DNA of 64,000 bases from Burhinus oedicnemus (lineage: Eukaryota > Chordata > Aves > Charadriiformes > Burhinidae), in NCBI GenBank assembly GCA_008921705.1, contig VFFE01007080.1:738493-802492 (forward strand). Direction: 5' to 3'. The translations under genes were made by a program, and so were the position numbers. Below the pieces are notes generated by a model, which saw only the letters and a list, made by a program, of their open reading frames with translations, had not been told where the DNA came from and searched no databases. Position 1 is the stretch's first letter. The number at the start of each line of letters is the position of its first letter. Shown here piece by piece: positions 10,883 through 21,970 of this stretch.

Positions 10883-13800
10883 CTATTGGAACAGAATTAA
10901 CAGTTCATTATATGTAGTTGATGTCCATGTGTGTTAAGTATATATTTTTAGAAGGTTCCGCAGTCAAGGTTCGTCGATACAATCACCATTGAGCCGATCC
11001 ACAGGTACCGGGAACATAGAAAGGAAAAAAGGGTAATTTAAAAATTAGTTTATTGTAATACATGCCTTGAGGTATGTTCCCACTTGATGCATTCTCATAC
11101 ATCTGTTACAAAGAACAGATCCTCCCTGCAGTGCTAGAAATGTAAGCATTAGTGCAGATGTGAATTAACAACTTTTCCAAATGAGCTCTAGCAATTTTCA
11201 ACCAAGTTAATGCAAATAGCTTGCAAACTTCTCACCTTTAGTGCAGTAAAAGCTTAGATCACATCACTGTCATTTCCAAATAAGCCTAGCCAGAGAACGA
11301 ATCTTCAGTTCACTGAAGTATGAGCTGACATTCCTAAAATGTCATTGTAAACAGAATGCCTACTCACCAGTTAATGGCATGTGCTGCAATAGAGACCATG
11401 TGCTTTTCAAGATGGGGTTAAGACTACGGTCTGCTGACTAAACTGCAGAGGCCTTAGGCAGTAACCAAAACTGATTGTGAGCACTACTGGATTGCAAGAA
11501 GAAAAAAAAAATGTGAAAAAAGCTAATGACCAGTGATTTATCTAACCAACGCAACTGCTCGATCAAAAGACTTGCATTTGTTAAATTCCCACGTACTCCA
11601 GAACTGCTGCTGTATAATATGCAAAATGTGTTCGAAGAACTACAGTTAATTCAGTGTTTCCAGTTAGAACTATGCACAAAGGGTCAATACCTCCCCTTCC
11701 CATCCCACCTTCACCACAAGCTCTTGGAAAATTCACAACTTCACAGCGTTGAAAGGTTTCACACCAAGATGTAAAAGCTAAGTTACCCTGCAATAAAGCA
11801 GAGACTTCAGGTATTTTTACTAGTACCTCTAGCTGCATGTACTGCATTCAGTTACTGTATCAGTAGGTGTGATCAGCATTCAATCTAGAGAACTGACAAA
11901 TTATAAAGTCAAAGATAGTTTAAACTTTCATTTCAAGCAAGGTTTCCACTACTGAGTAACAGAACAATGGTAGGTTGGTTGTTACAAAAAGGTATCTGCA
12001 ACTGAAAATTCACACTTCAAGTTCTTGACTTCTGAAAGTTAGTTTCAATCCTTCCAAGAAAGGAATTTCAGAAAGATTACCTAGGTTCTTTCTGCCTAAT
12101 TCATGGTAGCTTAAGCTTATCTCCGAGTCTGTTTAAAAGGTATCGACCCAGTAACTGTGACAGCACTGCGTGGCAGAGATCCCCATCCTAAGAAACTCAA
12201 GGCAGTTAAACCATCTTACTGTCACACCTTTAGACCGTATCACATTTTCAAGTATAACACAAGTTCAGCATGCACCTGTACCATGATTTTCAGGAGAAAA
12301 ATGTACACAGCGTTCACCACAGACTGCCTAACTGTTCACAGGAAACTTAAGAACTGCTTAAATATCAGTAGATTATATAGATACATTCAGGCCAACGGCA
12401 CTGTCTACTGAATCAATGGTGCTCTGCAAAGTCATCACTCCAAAGATATAGTTCCCCAAAAAAACAAAAGATACCTGACAAGCTACTATGGTAGCTCACC
12501 ACATTAAGCCAGAGGCTTGAACCCACCCAAAAATCATTTACTTCAGCTTGTGATACAGAATGTACACCCTTTCAGGAGGGTGAAAGCACACTAATATTGC
12601 CACCTAAGCCAACGCAGATTCCCATCCTACCCATTAAGCATTTCTTTAATCTACATCCATATTGCTTCAGTGTGATAACACCAAGCAGGCTCAAAGCCCA
12701 TTCACACGTGTAGTGTGCCAAAAATAGTACAGTTTGGAAACATACCTCAGAACATGAGATATGCCATAGCTTTAACAAACTCTACCTATATAGTCATGCC
12801 CAACACGGGAAAACAAGAACAGGCTGTTATTCCTCTGTGAGATAGGAATCACAAAATGGCTACAGTCAAGGATCACTGGAATATGCTTAAGCTAAAAAAC
12901 AGCATTTCTGCTCTTCTGTGGCAATCATCAGCATACAGAATAAGTGATATGCTGTTTACCGTTGATTACTTAAGTTAATCTGCTGCTTAAATAGACATAA
13001 GCGCAGATTTTTTTGAATGAACAACATACCCATACCAACATGCATCAATCCTAACTAGGCTTGGAAGGGCCAAAATAAATGCAATGTTACACATTGGAAA
13101 GGAGAACAAAAATCTCCTTTGTCCATAAATACAGAACATCAAATTACTGAAAAGCTACTACACACGTTATTTTAATTGTGAAATTTGTCAGATTCTCTAG
13201 AATTTATTAAAAAATCCTTCCAAGCCTAACAGTGACGCACAATTTCCAAAGTCCACTAAAGTCAGAGTTAATTGCAAATATGCTTAACAGCACATTTGAA
13301 TTTACTTACAAACAACTTCCGACTGTGTAAGCTACCATAATGGTTAAGAACTAATCTAGTACTACATACTGCCACACTAGTCATCACATTAAATACCTGA
13401 CAAGAAAGTCAGCAAGTTAACAGTGAAATTTACACAACCATCCGAACACTGGTAGAGAACTCAATTCCCAACCACATTTCCCTTGTGCTAAACTAAAGCC
13501 ACCACAGGATACATTACCATGTCACTTCCCATCATAGAACCACTCATGGCTGCTTGGCCAACTCCTGGATTAGCTTCATAACCTATGCCGCCACCACCTC
13601 CAAGAGGTGGAAATTTCTGGGCTGCAGAAGCATAAGGATCTAAGAAAGAGAAATATATAATCATATTCTGACAATTTCTAAGTTAACCACATAAAGTAGT
13701 TATTTAAAAATTCTTTACCTCCCATGTTCATTGTGGTGGCACCACCCATTCTCATGTCTCTCTCCCGCTGCATAGAAGAAATAACTTTTAGCATAGATCA

Positions 13801-16800
13801 TCAACTACTGAAATCCATACCTTTCAGGAGATAAAGCACACGTACAGCCAACTACTACCATTTCACCTACACAAAGACATTGTATTATCTAACCTAAAGG
13901 AAACAAAATGTATCAATCTTGAAAAATACATCGAAAAAAATTCCTGAACACGTTAACATATCCACAAAACATGATGATTTCACTTACTGGATCCATGTAA
14001 CCCATTCTACTATAATTCTCTTCCCTCTGTCTTCTCATTTGTTCTTCCATCTCCCGCTGACGTATCATCATTTCCTCTTCCCGCCTGCGACGCTCCTCCT
14101 CCTGCCTGATCATCCCAAAGCCGACTGTTAAATCTCAGCATTGTAACATGCACAACACTTCTCATGAACATCACTTACATGAGCAATTGAAAAGGCACTA
14201 AATGATTACACTTAAGCAAAAAAATATTCTATGATAACTCAAATACTCAAGAAAAAACTTACACTGCAGTTCAATTTCTCATACACAAACTGAAGCAGCA
14301 ATGGTGTTTCTTGAAAAATAAAAACTTTCATATGTAAGTCATTAAAAAAACCCAACAAATACAACATTGAAAAAAATCCCATGAAAGCCAAACCAACCTC
14401 AGTTGAATTTCCTTGCGTTTCTGCATTTCTTGATTATGGAGTTCTTCCATACGTCTCAGTTCCTCCTGACGCCTCATAAGGTCTGCAGAAATGAAGCTTG
14501 TCAGCAGCTACTTCACAAACTCATGCCAGATTTAATCATGTCAGATTTGAATTAGATCAACCTTATCTGCACTATAGCAAACAGCTACCTTCTGAGTGTC
14601 ACTACTCTTAACACTTCATTTCAATAAAAACTGAAAAACTACCAGTTGCTCTTTAAGTCTGAAATTCTCAAGTTAGCAGCAGCAAGCATGAATTTATTCA
14701 ATAAAGCAGTAAACAGCCATACATTTAAGCTGGCATTTAAAGCAAAAAGACGACACAGAATTCAGAGCCAATTACCTTGACGCAAGAGGTTTGCCTGATG
14801 CTCGTGATAAGCATCTTCCATCTCACTTTCAAGTTTGTCCTTTGCATCTTTCATGTTTTTTGCCACTTGCTCTCTCTGCTGTTTTTCCATTTCATCTAAA
14901 GATTTCCACCTCTGGGAATATTCAAATTCAAAACTGCCAGGCTGAGCAAAACGGGGAGGAGTCTCTCTTTCCCTGCAGAAAGGAAGATGCTCATTCAGAC
15001 AGGGCAAACCTGGAAACTGAAGGTCAATAAAAGATCACAAGCAGAATAGCAGAATTATCAGGGAATATCAAAGGAGTCCTGAAAATACTACCTCACAACT
15101 ATGTGATAGAAAACTGGCTGTGACAGAACGCTGGTAACAGTACGGCATTTTACACACTTAAAGAGCAGCATTTAATATAAATAAATTCTATGACTACCGT
15201 AGCAAATATAGAGACTCCTGCACTATCACATCCGAGCAAGTCTTCCCACTTACAGTTCTACCGCATGTTTATCTTGTTCTTAACTTCTTCCTTAGACATT
15301 CCACTGCTGGCAACTGCCAGGTGCAAAATCCTCAAACAAGACAGGCCTTTGCCCAAGTAGGTACAGCTGCTCAAAACAGCAGCATATGGAGAGATGGACT
15401 TTTTCAGTGCCAACTTACCCAAAGCACTATGCATCTAAGGCAAGTAATAATCTTCACTTCAACTTAAATAGTTTTCAAAATGCCTGAGGGCCAACAGTTT
15501 ATTTTGTCATATAAAGCAACTGGAGTCTAAATTCAGTAATTAATGGAACAAAACTAGGAAAGTTCAAAAGCTTTCCATACATTAGCAATGTAAAATATTT
15601 CAACATTTTAGGAACACTGTACAAATCTACACTGTTTTCAAAGACACTGCCTCTAACTATTTATAGGTTTTGATCAAAGCAAGTAATTTTGAAGTTTCTC
15701 ATAAAACAACTGACTGGATCTCCGCCCTGTATTCCCTTTTGCAATCTGGGAAAATAAAACATTTCTACAACAAACAGATTTAATACACATATCATAACCT
15801 AAACCTGCTACTTAGGAAAAGACTCCTACAAGCTCTTATCTACTCTTTTATGTCTAGTGGTCAGCCTCATAATGCAAATTCATAGGCTACTAGATTTTAT
15901 TAATCATGGAATGAGTTAAAATTTTACTTAATTTTGTATTTCATACCATAAACATCCGTTCGTAAATTTCCTATGGGATCATCAACATGAAATATACCTG
16001 AAGTGAGATGACAGTTCTCAATAACAGGATGAGCAAACAGTTGAAGACTGATTTTCAAGAGTTTCTTCATATACCAAAATAATTTGTTACTGGGCTGCTA
16101 TTTAGGCTTTACTGTTTCTTTGAGATACAATGTAGAAAATTGCTTGTGTAACACTCAGTGAGTATACTGAACAAAACAGTATGTTACGTTCTCTAAAGAC
16201 AAACTACTACCCAAGAACTGAAAGTACTACTCAAAATTCAAAGCCTGCTTCTGAAAAATTACTCCACCTCCTTCAGAGTCCGGGACAATATTACATAGAT
16301 CATCTATATACTCTTTGGTATAAAGATAGTGCCTACTTTTGATACATCGGATTCTTCTGAGCAAGCTTTTCTGGAAGACCATCTTCATCATCCAGTTGTT
16401 CCAATGGTTCCACAATAACTGGCCTAGGAGTGCTGAACAAAAAAACACCTATTTTACTCTTCCATAAGACTCTCCATTCTGAAAAAACTCTAAGTCGACA
16501 ATTTTATTCAGTTTAAAATAGAAATCCTAAGCAGCAAAATACTTACGTTGTCAACAAAAACACTCCTTCAGTACACCGTTCAAATGCTTTTCTTGCAGCT
16601 GGCTTTGATGCAAATTCAACAATGCCTTTTCCTGTTGATCTACCTCTATCATCTACAATCACAACAGCTCTTTCCACGGGACCAAACTGGGAAAAAGCTT
16701 CCTCCAGCAACTCGTTGGACACATAGGGTGAAAGATTACGCACTGAAAGAGCAGCAGCATGTGTGGCAAACCGAACACGAAGCTGTCGACCCCTCATGGG

Positions 16801-18136
16801 GGTATCATCCAATTCTGCCTTCGCAATTTCTGCAAGAGCTCTAGATTCCTGAGGAAAGTTTAAGATCCAGTTTTAGAAAACCAGGTTGTAAATCACTATT
16901 TTGTAAGAATTAAAAGGATGGACGTACAGTACAAAAGCCTACCAATTTAATGAATCCAAAGCCTTTCCCCTTGTTGATAAAAACCTCTCCTGGCTCCCCA
17001 TATTTGGCGAACAGTCTTTTAAAGTCTTCGTCTGTTATATCAGCAGGCAAATTCCCAACAAACAAGCGGCAACGCTGAGTATAGGTCTTCTCCCCGGGTC
17101 GCCTCAGAAGAGAGAGGTTTGCTTTAAATCCCTACAAAAAAGCAGACCAGTTCGAGCCATCACTGCCTGCAGCCCCGAGCTTTGGCCCTCTCCCGCCAAG
17201 AAGCTCAGAGCACCTCCAGGGCACCGCAAGCCAATACAAACCCACGCTGCCACAGACCCCTCAAGGCTGCAGTCGGGAGCTGCCTGGGCACCTAGGGAAC
17301 ACGCACATCGTTTTTAGGGTCCCCGCAGCCCGCCTGCGCTCGCCGCCGTCCCTCTCGGCTCGCCCGGGCCTCCCCCTCCCACCCCCGCGCTCCTCCCCTC
17401 AAGATGGCGGCGCGGGCGCGCAAAGCCGCCGTGCCCGACCGCCGCCATCTTGTGGCTCGGGAAGGGGGAGGGGGCCGTGACTCACCTCGTCCGAGAGCTT
17501 CTCGCCGCCGCCGCCGCCGCCCGAGCCCTGCTGCGAGGAGAGGCTCTGCTGTCCCTGGTGCTGCTGCCCGCGGCCCCGCGGCTCACCGCCCGGCCCGCCG
17601 CGGTGCCCCGGCCCGCCTTTGTGCGGCCCGCCGGGCCCCTGCTGGGGGCCGCCCGGTCCCTTGGGCCCGCCGCCGGGCGACTGTCCTTGTCCTTTCTTAG
17701 GGCCGCCGGCCGGGGTGGGGCTGGGGCTCGGCTTGGGCTGCGGCTGCCCCCCCGGGCCGGAGGGAGCCGAGGAAGGCGCCGACACCGGGGCCTGCTGCTG
17801 CGGCGGCTGCCCCGCGGGCAGCGCGGACGGCGGAGGCGCTCCCGGACCGGCCTGGCTGCCGGCAGGCCCTGCCGTAGTGGCGGCGGCTGAAGAGGACGAG
17901 GAAGGCGGGGCAGACGTCGAGGCAGGCGGCTTCGGAGGCTCAGGCTTCGGGCCTCCGCCCGGCGGGCCGCCCGGGCCCTGCGGGCCGCCCCCCATGGGGC
18001 CGCGGTTCTGGCCCATGCCCATGCCGGGCGGCGGAGAGCGGAAATCGTGGTTGGGGCCGCCGCGGCCACCGCCGCCGCCGCGCCGGTGGAAGCCACCTCC
18101 GCCGCCGCCACGGCTACGGAACCGATCCCGCGACAT
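10745..18136 (-). CDS. SFPQ: SFPQ, splicing factor proline- and glutamine-rich (complete, 10 coding exons)
   Basis: This is a nuclear RNA/DNA-binding protein of the DBHS family (with NONO and PSPC1). It acts in paraspeckles, pre-mRNA splicing, transcription control and DNA repair. Joining exons 18136-17486, 17131-16943, 16848-16547, 16432-16337, 14972-14776, 14482-14398, 14105-13988, 13767-13719, 13639-13518 and 10882-10745 gives 648 codons and a stop with no frame break. All introns are GT-AG. Domain order: RGG box (residues 2-27), Pro/Gln/Gly-rich low-complexity region (to about 215), RRM1 (about 238-310; RNP2 LFVGNL at 240-245, RNP1 KGFGFIKL at 273-280), RRM2 (about 312-381), NOPS (about 382-450), long charged coiled coil (to about 545), Gly/Met-rich tail ending GPNKKPRF. 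Human SFPQ is 707 residues as I recall it; the difference lies mostly in the N-terminal low-complexity region. The start is the only ATG giving the family N-terminus [13 protein letters not shown]. It is transcribed from the CpG island at 17.2-18.7 kb, away from ZMYM4. Confidence 0.97.
10883..13517 (-). other. SFPQ intron 9 (2.6 kb)
   Basis: By far the longest SFPQ intron; the others are 79 to 1364 nt. The donor is ATG/GTAATG and the acceptor CCAATAG. No transposon or open frame of interest is seen. A minus-strand AATAAA at 11049-11054 could allow intronic polyadenylation. Retention would add about nine codons after exon 9 before a stop. In human SFPQ, retention of the long intron 9 is a reported event in motor-neuron disease models; here only the intron's position and size are seen. 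Confidence 0.85.
13518..13639 (-). CDS. SFPQ: SFPQ coding exon 9
   Basis: Acceptor TTTCTTAG, donor ATG/GTAATG. Encodes the Gly/Met-rich segment around [18 protein letters not shown] and SGSMMGSDM. Ends in phase 0. Confidence 0.95.
13719..13767 (-). CDS. SFPQ: SFPQ coding exon 8
   Basis: 49 nt. Encodes [16 protein letters not shown]. Acceptor TATGCAG, donor GGAG/GTAAAG. The following intron is only 79 nt. Confidence 0.93.
13988..14105 (-). CDS. SFPQ: SFPQ coding exon 7
   Basis: 118 nt encoding the distal coiled coil, a run of Arg/Glu/Met such as [19 protein letters not shown], then YSRMGYMDP. Donor CCA/GTAAGT. Confidence 0.95.
14398..14482 (-). CDS. SFPQ: SFPQ coding exon 6
   Basis: 85 nt encoding coiled-coil residues [20 protein letters not shown] and onward. 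Acceptor TTTCTGCAG, donor TGAG/GTTGGT (a weaker GTTGG donor). Confidence 0.93.
14776..14972 (-). CDS. SFPQ: SFPQ coding exon 5
   Basis: 197 nt. Encodes the end of the NOPS region ([26 protein letters not shown]) and the start of the coiled coil. Acceptor TTTCTGCAG, donor CAAG/GTAATT. Confidence 0.96.
14973..16336 (-). other. SFPQ intron 4 (1.36 kb)
   Basis: AT-rich intron between the two NOPS-encoding exons. I see no repeat, RNA gene or further exon in it. Confidence 0.8.
16337..16432 (-). CDS. SFPQ: SFPQ coding exon 4
   Basis: 96 nt. Encodes the NOPS start, [18 protein letters not shown] then [12 protein letters not shown]. Acceptor GTTCAG, donor CAAAA/GTAGGC. Confidence 0.96.
16547..16848 (-). 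CDS. SFPQ: SFPQ coding exon 3
   Basis: 302 nt. Encodes the end of RRM1 ([14 protein letters not shown]) and nearly all of RRM2 ([38 protein letters not shown]). Acceptor TTTCCTCAG, donor CAAC/GTAAGT. Confidence 0.97.
16943..17131 (-). CDS. SFPQ: SFPQ coding exon 2
   Basis: 189 nt, exactly 63 codons. Encodes [20 protein letters not shown] and the first part of RRM1, including both RNP motifs. Acceptor TTTTTGTAG, donor TTG/GTAGGC. Confidence 0.97.
17400..17452. promoter_or_regulatory. Inverted pair of YY1-type motifs in SFPQ intron 1
   Basis: CAAGATGGCGGCG at 17400-17412 and its exact reverse complement at 17440-17452 form a 13-bp perfect inverted repeat with a 27-nt spacer. The core AAGATGGCGGC is the well-known YY1 binding element. 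A related AAAATGGCGGC lies at 18212-18222 in the SFPQ leader. Binding is inferred from motif only. Confidence 0.6.
17486..18136 (-). CDS. SFPQ: SFPQ coding exon 1
   Basis: 651 nt, 217 codons, GC-rich. Starts at the ATG in a CCACCACCACC-rich leader context (minus strand) and encodes an RGG box followed by a Pro/Gln/Gly/Ser-rich low-complexity region ending [12 protein letters not shown]. Donor GACGAG/GTGAGT. Large open frames on the other strand across this block are GC-driven shadows. Confidence 0.96.
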
Positions 18137-18347
18137 GGTGGTGGTGGAGGAAGGAGGAGGAAGAAGAGAGGTGCTCCGGCCGCGACTGCTGCTCCTCAGA
18201 GCCCGCTGCTCAAAATGGCGGCGAGCTGAACGGCCTCGCCGCCGCCTTTGTCCGCCCCTAATATAGTTTCCCCGCCCCCGGAAACCACCCCCTCCTCCCT
18301 AGTAGCCAACCACCGCCCTCGAAGGCGACGACCGATAGGTGGAGTCC

Positions 18348-18528
18348 CCAATAGCATGTCCTTATTTCGCTAACTCTTTGATCTCATTGGTAAGGAACCT
18401 GCCCTCTGCCGATTGGCTCATTTGACCGCCGACGTTCGCACGGGATGATCCGTTAACCTCCTGTGTGCTGATTGGGCAGTTTGATCGGCGGGAGGCGAAG
18501 TCACGAAAGAAGCCCGCCTTGCGATTGG
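18348..18528. promoter_or_regulatory. CCAAT-box (NF-Y-type) cluster upstream of SFPQ
   Basis: Five exact CCAAT/ATTGG pentamers occur in about 180 bp: CCAAT at 18348-18352, and ATTGG (CCAAT in the SFPQ sense) at 18386, 18412, 18471 and 18524. Four are in the same orientation as SFPQ transcription. NF-Y is the usual factor at such multi-CCAAT promoters. Confidence 0.65.
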
Positions 18529-18729
18529 CTGCCTGGGGAGTCAGTCCGACGGAAGCCCGCCGGCCCGGCAGCCGGCCCGGGACAGCTCCGCCTTGCGCAG
18601 GCCGCGGCCCCGGCCCGGCGGCTCCTGCCGGTCGCCGGCTTCGGGAGGCCGCTGGGCCGCGGAGGGAACAGAGCCGCGGGGCCTCGTGCCTTTTCCTCAA
18701 GCTTCCGCTGGAGAAATGTCAAATAAATA

Positions 18730-21700
18730 TATTTTCAAGCAAATATAGTTGGCTACTCTTAGCACGGGCGGCAGCCTTTGCTTCTCCTTTGAAAGCGAAT
18801 TCGATATAAAAAAATTCCCATTTGTTCATTTAAGGGAAGCACCAAAAGTGAATTCTGAGCTGAGAACAGCAATCCGCAATGCCCGAGCTCCCGGTAAGCG
18901 CAGGATACGTCTGCGTGCTCTGTCGGCTTCGCTGGCAAGAGAGAAGAGGGTCAATTCCCCAAAATGTAAAACAGTAGAAAAATAAAGGAGCTGTAAAAAT
19001 TCATAGTGGTTACCGTCACCATATTCCACGTTCGAAAACAGGCCAAAAGTACTTTCCATCTAATGTCACTGGTTTCAGCGGCGCTGCATGGAGACAAGCT
19101 AACGTGAGAACAACAGGACGTTTTTCTACTTTCACTTCCCGAGGGTTTCAATCCATCACGCTGCCAAGCTCCCGCTGATGTTTCACATTCAGTTTCGAGT
19201 CTGAAGAACCAAACCCCATGTGAAACCCAAGTGAGAGCCACACATTTGCCTTATTTGCCCAGCAACTCTTAACTGCTGCAATGTTGTGATAAACTACTAT
19301 CAATCAATTTCATAAATATTTCTGAAGCCATGGGCAAAGGCGGACTTCATTCTTAACTAAATGAGCTTCCCTGCGGCTTTAGATTTTTTAAATAAAAATT
19401 TGCTATAGATCGATTTTTTTCCCCACATCGATATTGCACTGGCTGTACGACCTCGACCACTGCCAAGCGCAGCAGAATGGAAGCCCCAAGTTGTTTTAAA
19501 ATGGATTCTCTCCGAGATGTCAGCCCCTCTCTGCGAGCAGTAAATGTTTCCACCACGAGGTGTCTCAGAGGTTAAAGCGCTGGAAGAAGAAATTTGGGAC
19601 TGGCTCTTACTGCACACCAACCGCTGGCATTGCCTCGCTGTCACACCTGGGTATGGCTGTTCAGGAAGCACAAAAAATAATGAGCGTAAAAGCGTTATTT
19701 TCGCCTTTGTTGTGTCCTAAGTTTAAGTGAACTCTATTTGAGGGAGCTATTAATTTTTAGCATCCTTTGAAAGAAATAAAGAGTATAATTCTGCTCCCAG
19801 TCCTGCATAGATCTGTACAACTGATCTGAAGTTCACAAAGTAGCTTTGAATTTCCATGTATCTAGTAGAGGCCAGGATATGATTACATATTTTGTAACTG
19901 CGATGTGAGTATTTATCCTGGGCTTGAAATCAAAGAAACATCAATGTAGCTATGAGGACTTGAAATAAAAATGACCTCTGGTAACAATCACCTATTTTGT
20001 AAATATTCACACTAGGCAGCTGCTGTTCTCCTACAAAAACAAACACCGAGGAAGAAATGTTGGGATGTTCTCCCCCTATGTATCACTGTAAATAAATGTT
20101 GTGCCTGAGGCTGGAAACTCCTCATGACAACTGCGGTAACTGTGAAGCAGCTCTTCACACTTCATATTGATCTGGCTGTTGGGATGGTTAGTGCGTACAT
20201 AACGTTAGTTCAGTTTAATGGGGGCTGTTGGGAGAAGCAAAAAGGGAAGGAGAACTCAAGACACTTCCCTGCCCCAAAATACTAATACCTACTTAAAAGA
20301 CAACACCAGCGTTACGGCTTCTGAAGATTTTTCATACCATACACCAATCTACAAAAGTGAATTGAGCCATGGTAAGAAGCGGTCCATGACTGAAGAGAAA
20401 AAGACTTTAGCAGGCCTTAGAGGAATACTTGGAAGAGGGAATCGGGCTGACACGGAGATGTCTGAAGTTACGAATGCGTCAGCTGCCATCGAGCACAGGG
20501 TAATCTTCAGGTAAGAAAGGCATGGATCTCAGCAGGTGGTTGATTTAGATCATTTTTCCCTAAACTGTTTCCTCCTATAAACATAAACAAAAGAGTGACA
20601 AGAAGAAATCTGCATTATCTCTATAGTATTAATTGCAGATTGCAGGAGGAAAGAGCTGCATGTGTCCAACCTGCTAATTAAGAATAATTACCCCATGAGG
20701 TTCTCTAAGTGTCCCATGTACAAACAGTAAAATTGCTGGAATCACAGTAATGTGTACCACTGCTAAAGAAGCAATTAAATGTTGTGAGGAGATGCTGTGT
20801 CTGCATTCCCTGGGCATTCCCTGGGCATTTTTGACCTAGAGGGAAACAGTTCAATGCCTGTTTGCACAAATTCAGGTATGTCATAGAACTAGAGATGCTC
20901 CAGAATTTTAAAAATCAGGCAGTAAAAGGAGGAGCGGACAGGGAGATCAGAGCAGTGAGGCACCCAGAAGGTGCAGGCTAGCGTCCTCACCCTGCTGCAG
21001 GCTCTGCTAGTCAAGTCTGTGGTGCAATCGGATAAACGTGGCTGGAACAGCAGGAGTGTCTGCAGAACGGCTTCATTATTCTAGGGCTCAACACAGTTTC
21101 ATGACTAACAGCGTTACCTTTTATAGAATAAAGGAAGAAGTAAAATGCCCACAGCAACATCTGGTACATAAAGCTGAGAGGCAGGATGAAAGGGGTGGCT
21201 AATAGCTGCTGTAACGGCTATTCAGCCACACAGCACAGCTCTTGGAGACTTTCCTGTGCCACTTGATGATGAGAGATCTCCTCTCCCTCCTGCACTGTTT
21301 TCATTCCCTCCTTGAGTACTGATTAAATCTGCTCTCCAAGAGATTTTTCCTGCATACCATGACAAATATGCCTGTAGGCCATTTTTTAACCCAGATGAGT
21401 GAAAGTAATGGAGGGCCAGATAAGAGATTACAGTGATAGTCAAGCAAATGCAGAGACTGAAAGAAGGGACGGAGGGGTTAATTGTCATTGCACAGTAACA
21501 TTATTGATTGCAGTGGATATAATCTTGATTCCTAGTGGAGTAAAAGAGATCCAAATCAGGCTCAACAGTCTACAAAAAAGGTAATATTGTATCTGCAGGG
21601 AAGTCTGGTATCTGGACTCTACTAACACCAAAAGTTCACAGCTCTTCTGGAGACTGTGTTCTCTTAACCTGAGAGGGTTGAAGTTCAGGATTTTCCATTT

Positions 21701-21885
21701 CTAAGTTCTATGAAGTAAATTAAGTTACTGAAATGTCTGCAGTAGAAGTAGTTTTGAGTCAAAATCCAAACTAGCATCAAAGTCATTTAAGAGAGAAACA
21801 AGGTCTTCTGTGAAAGAAAGGTTCAGCAGACCAGTAAGCATGTGCAACAGGAAACTTCCCCAGCCATGTTCCCTCCTCTTTTCTC
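18730..21885. other. Intergenic, upstream of SFPQ
   Basis: Mixed composition with no gene recognised. A short tandem duplication (11-bp unit CATTCCCTGGG, twice) lies near 20804-20826. Scattered open frames under 105 codons have no splice-bounded or family support. Confidence 0.6.
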
Positions 21886-21970
21886 TTTCCCTTTCCCTTT
21901 CCCTTTCCCTTTCCCTTTCCCTTTCCCTTTCCCTTTCCCTTTCCCTTTCCCTTTCCCTTTCCCTTTCCCT
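21886..21970 (+). repeat. (TTTCCC)n hexanucleotide microsatellite
   Basis: About 14 near-perfect TTTCCC units in 85 bp, with a pyrimidine-rich fringe on both sides. The minus strand is (GGGAAA)n with regularly spaced GGG runs, so it could form G-quadruplexes; the plus strand is a polypyrimidine tract with triplex potential. Open frames through it are repeat artefacts. Confidence 0.97.

Larger units (their letters stand above)
17200..18700. promoter_or_regulatory. CpG-island promoter of SFPQ
   Basis: Dense CpG sequence covers SFPQ intron 1, exon 1, the 5' leader and about 450 bp upstream. The leader probably starts near 18225-18260. A TATA-like CTATATTAG (minus strand, about 18258-18268) lies just upstream. 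GC-rich boxes and a CCAAT cluster follow upstream. Housekeeping-type architecture is inferred. Confidence 0.8.

Noticed and set aside
17404..18266. Large plus-strand and second-frame minus-strand open frames (98-215 codons) over SFPQ exon 1
   Set aside because: They mirror the GC-rich SFPQ low-complexity exon, consist of Pro/Arg/Ala/Gly runs and have no splice or family support.
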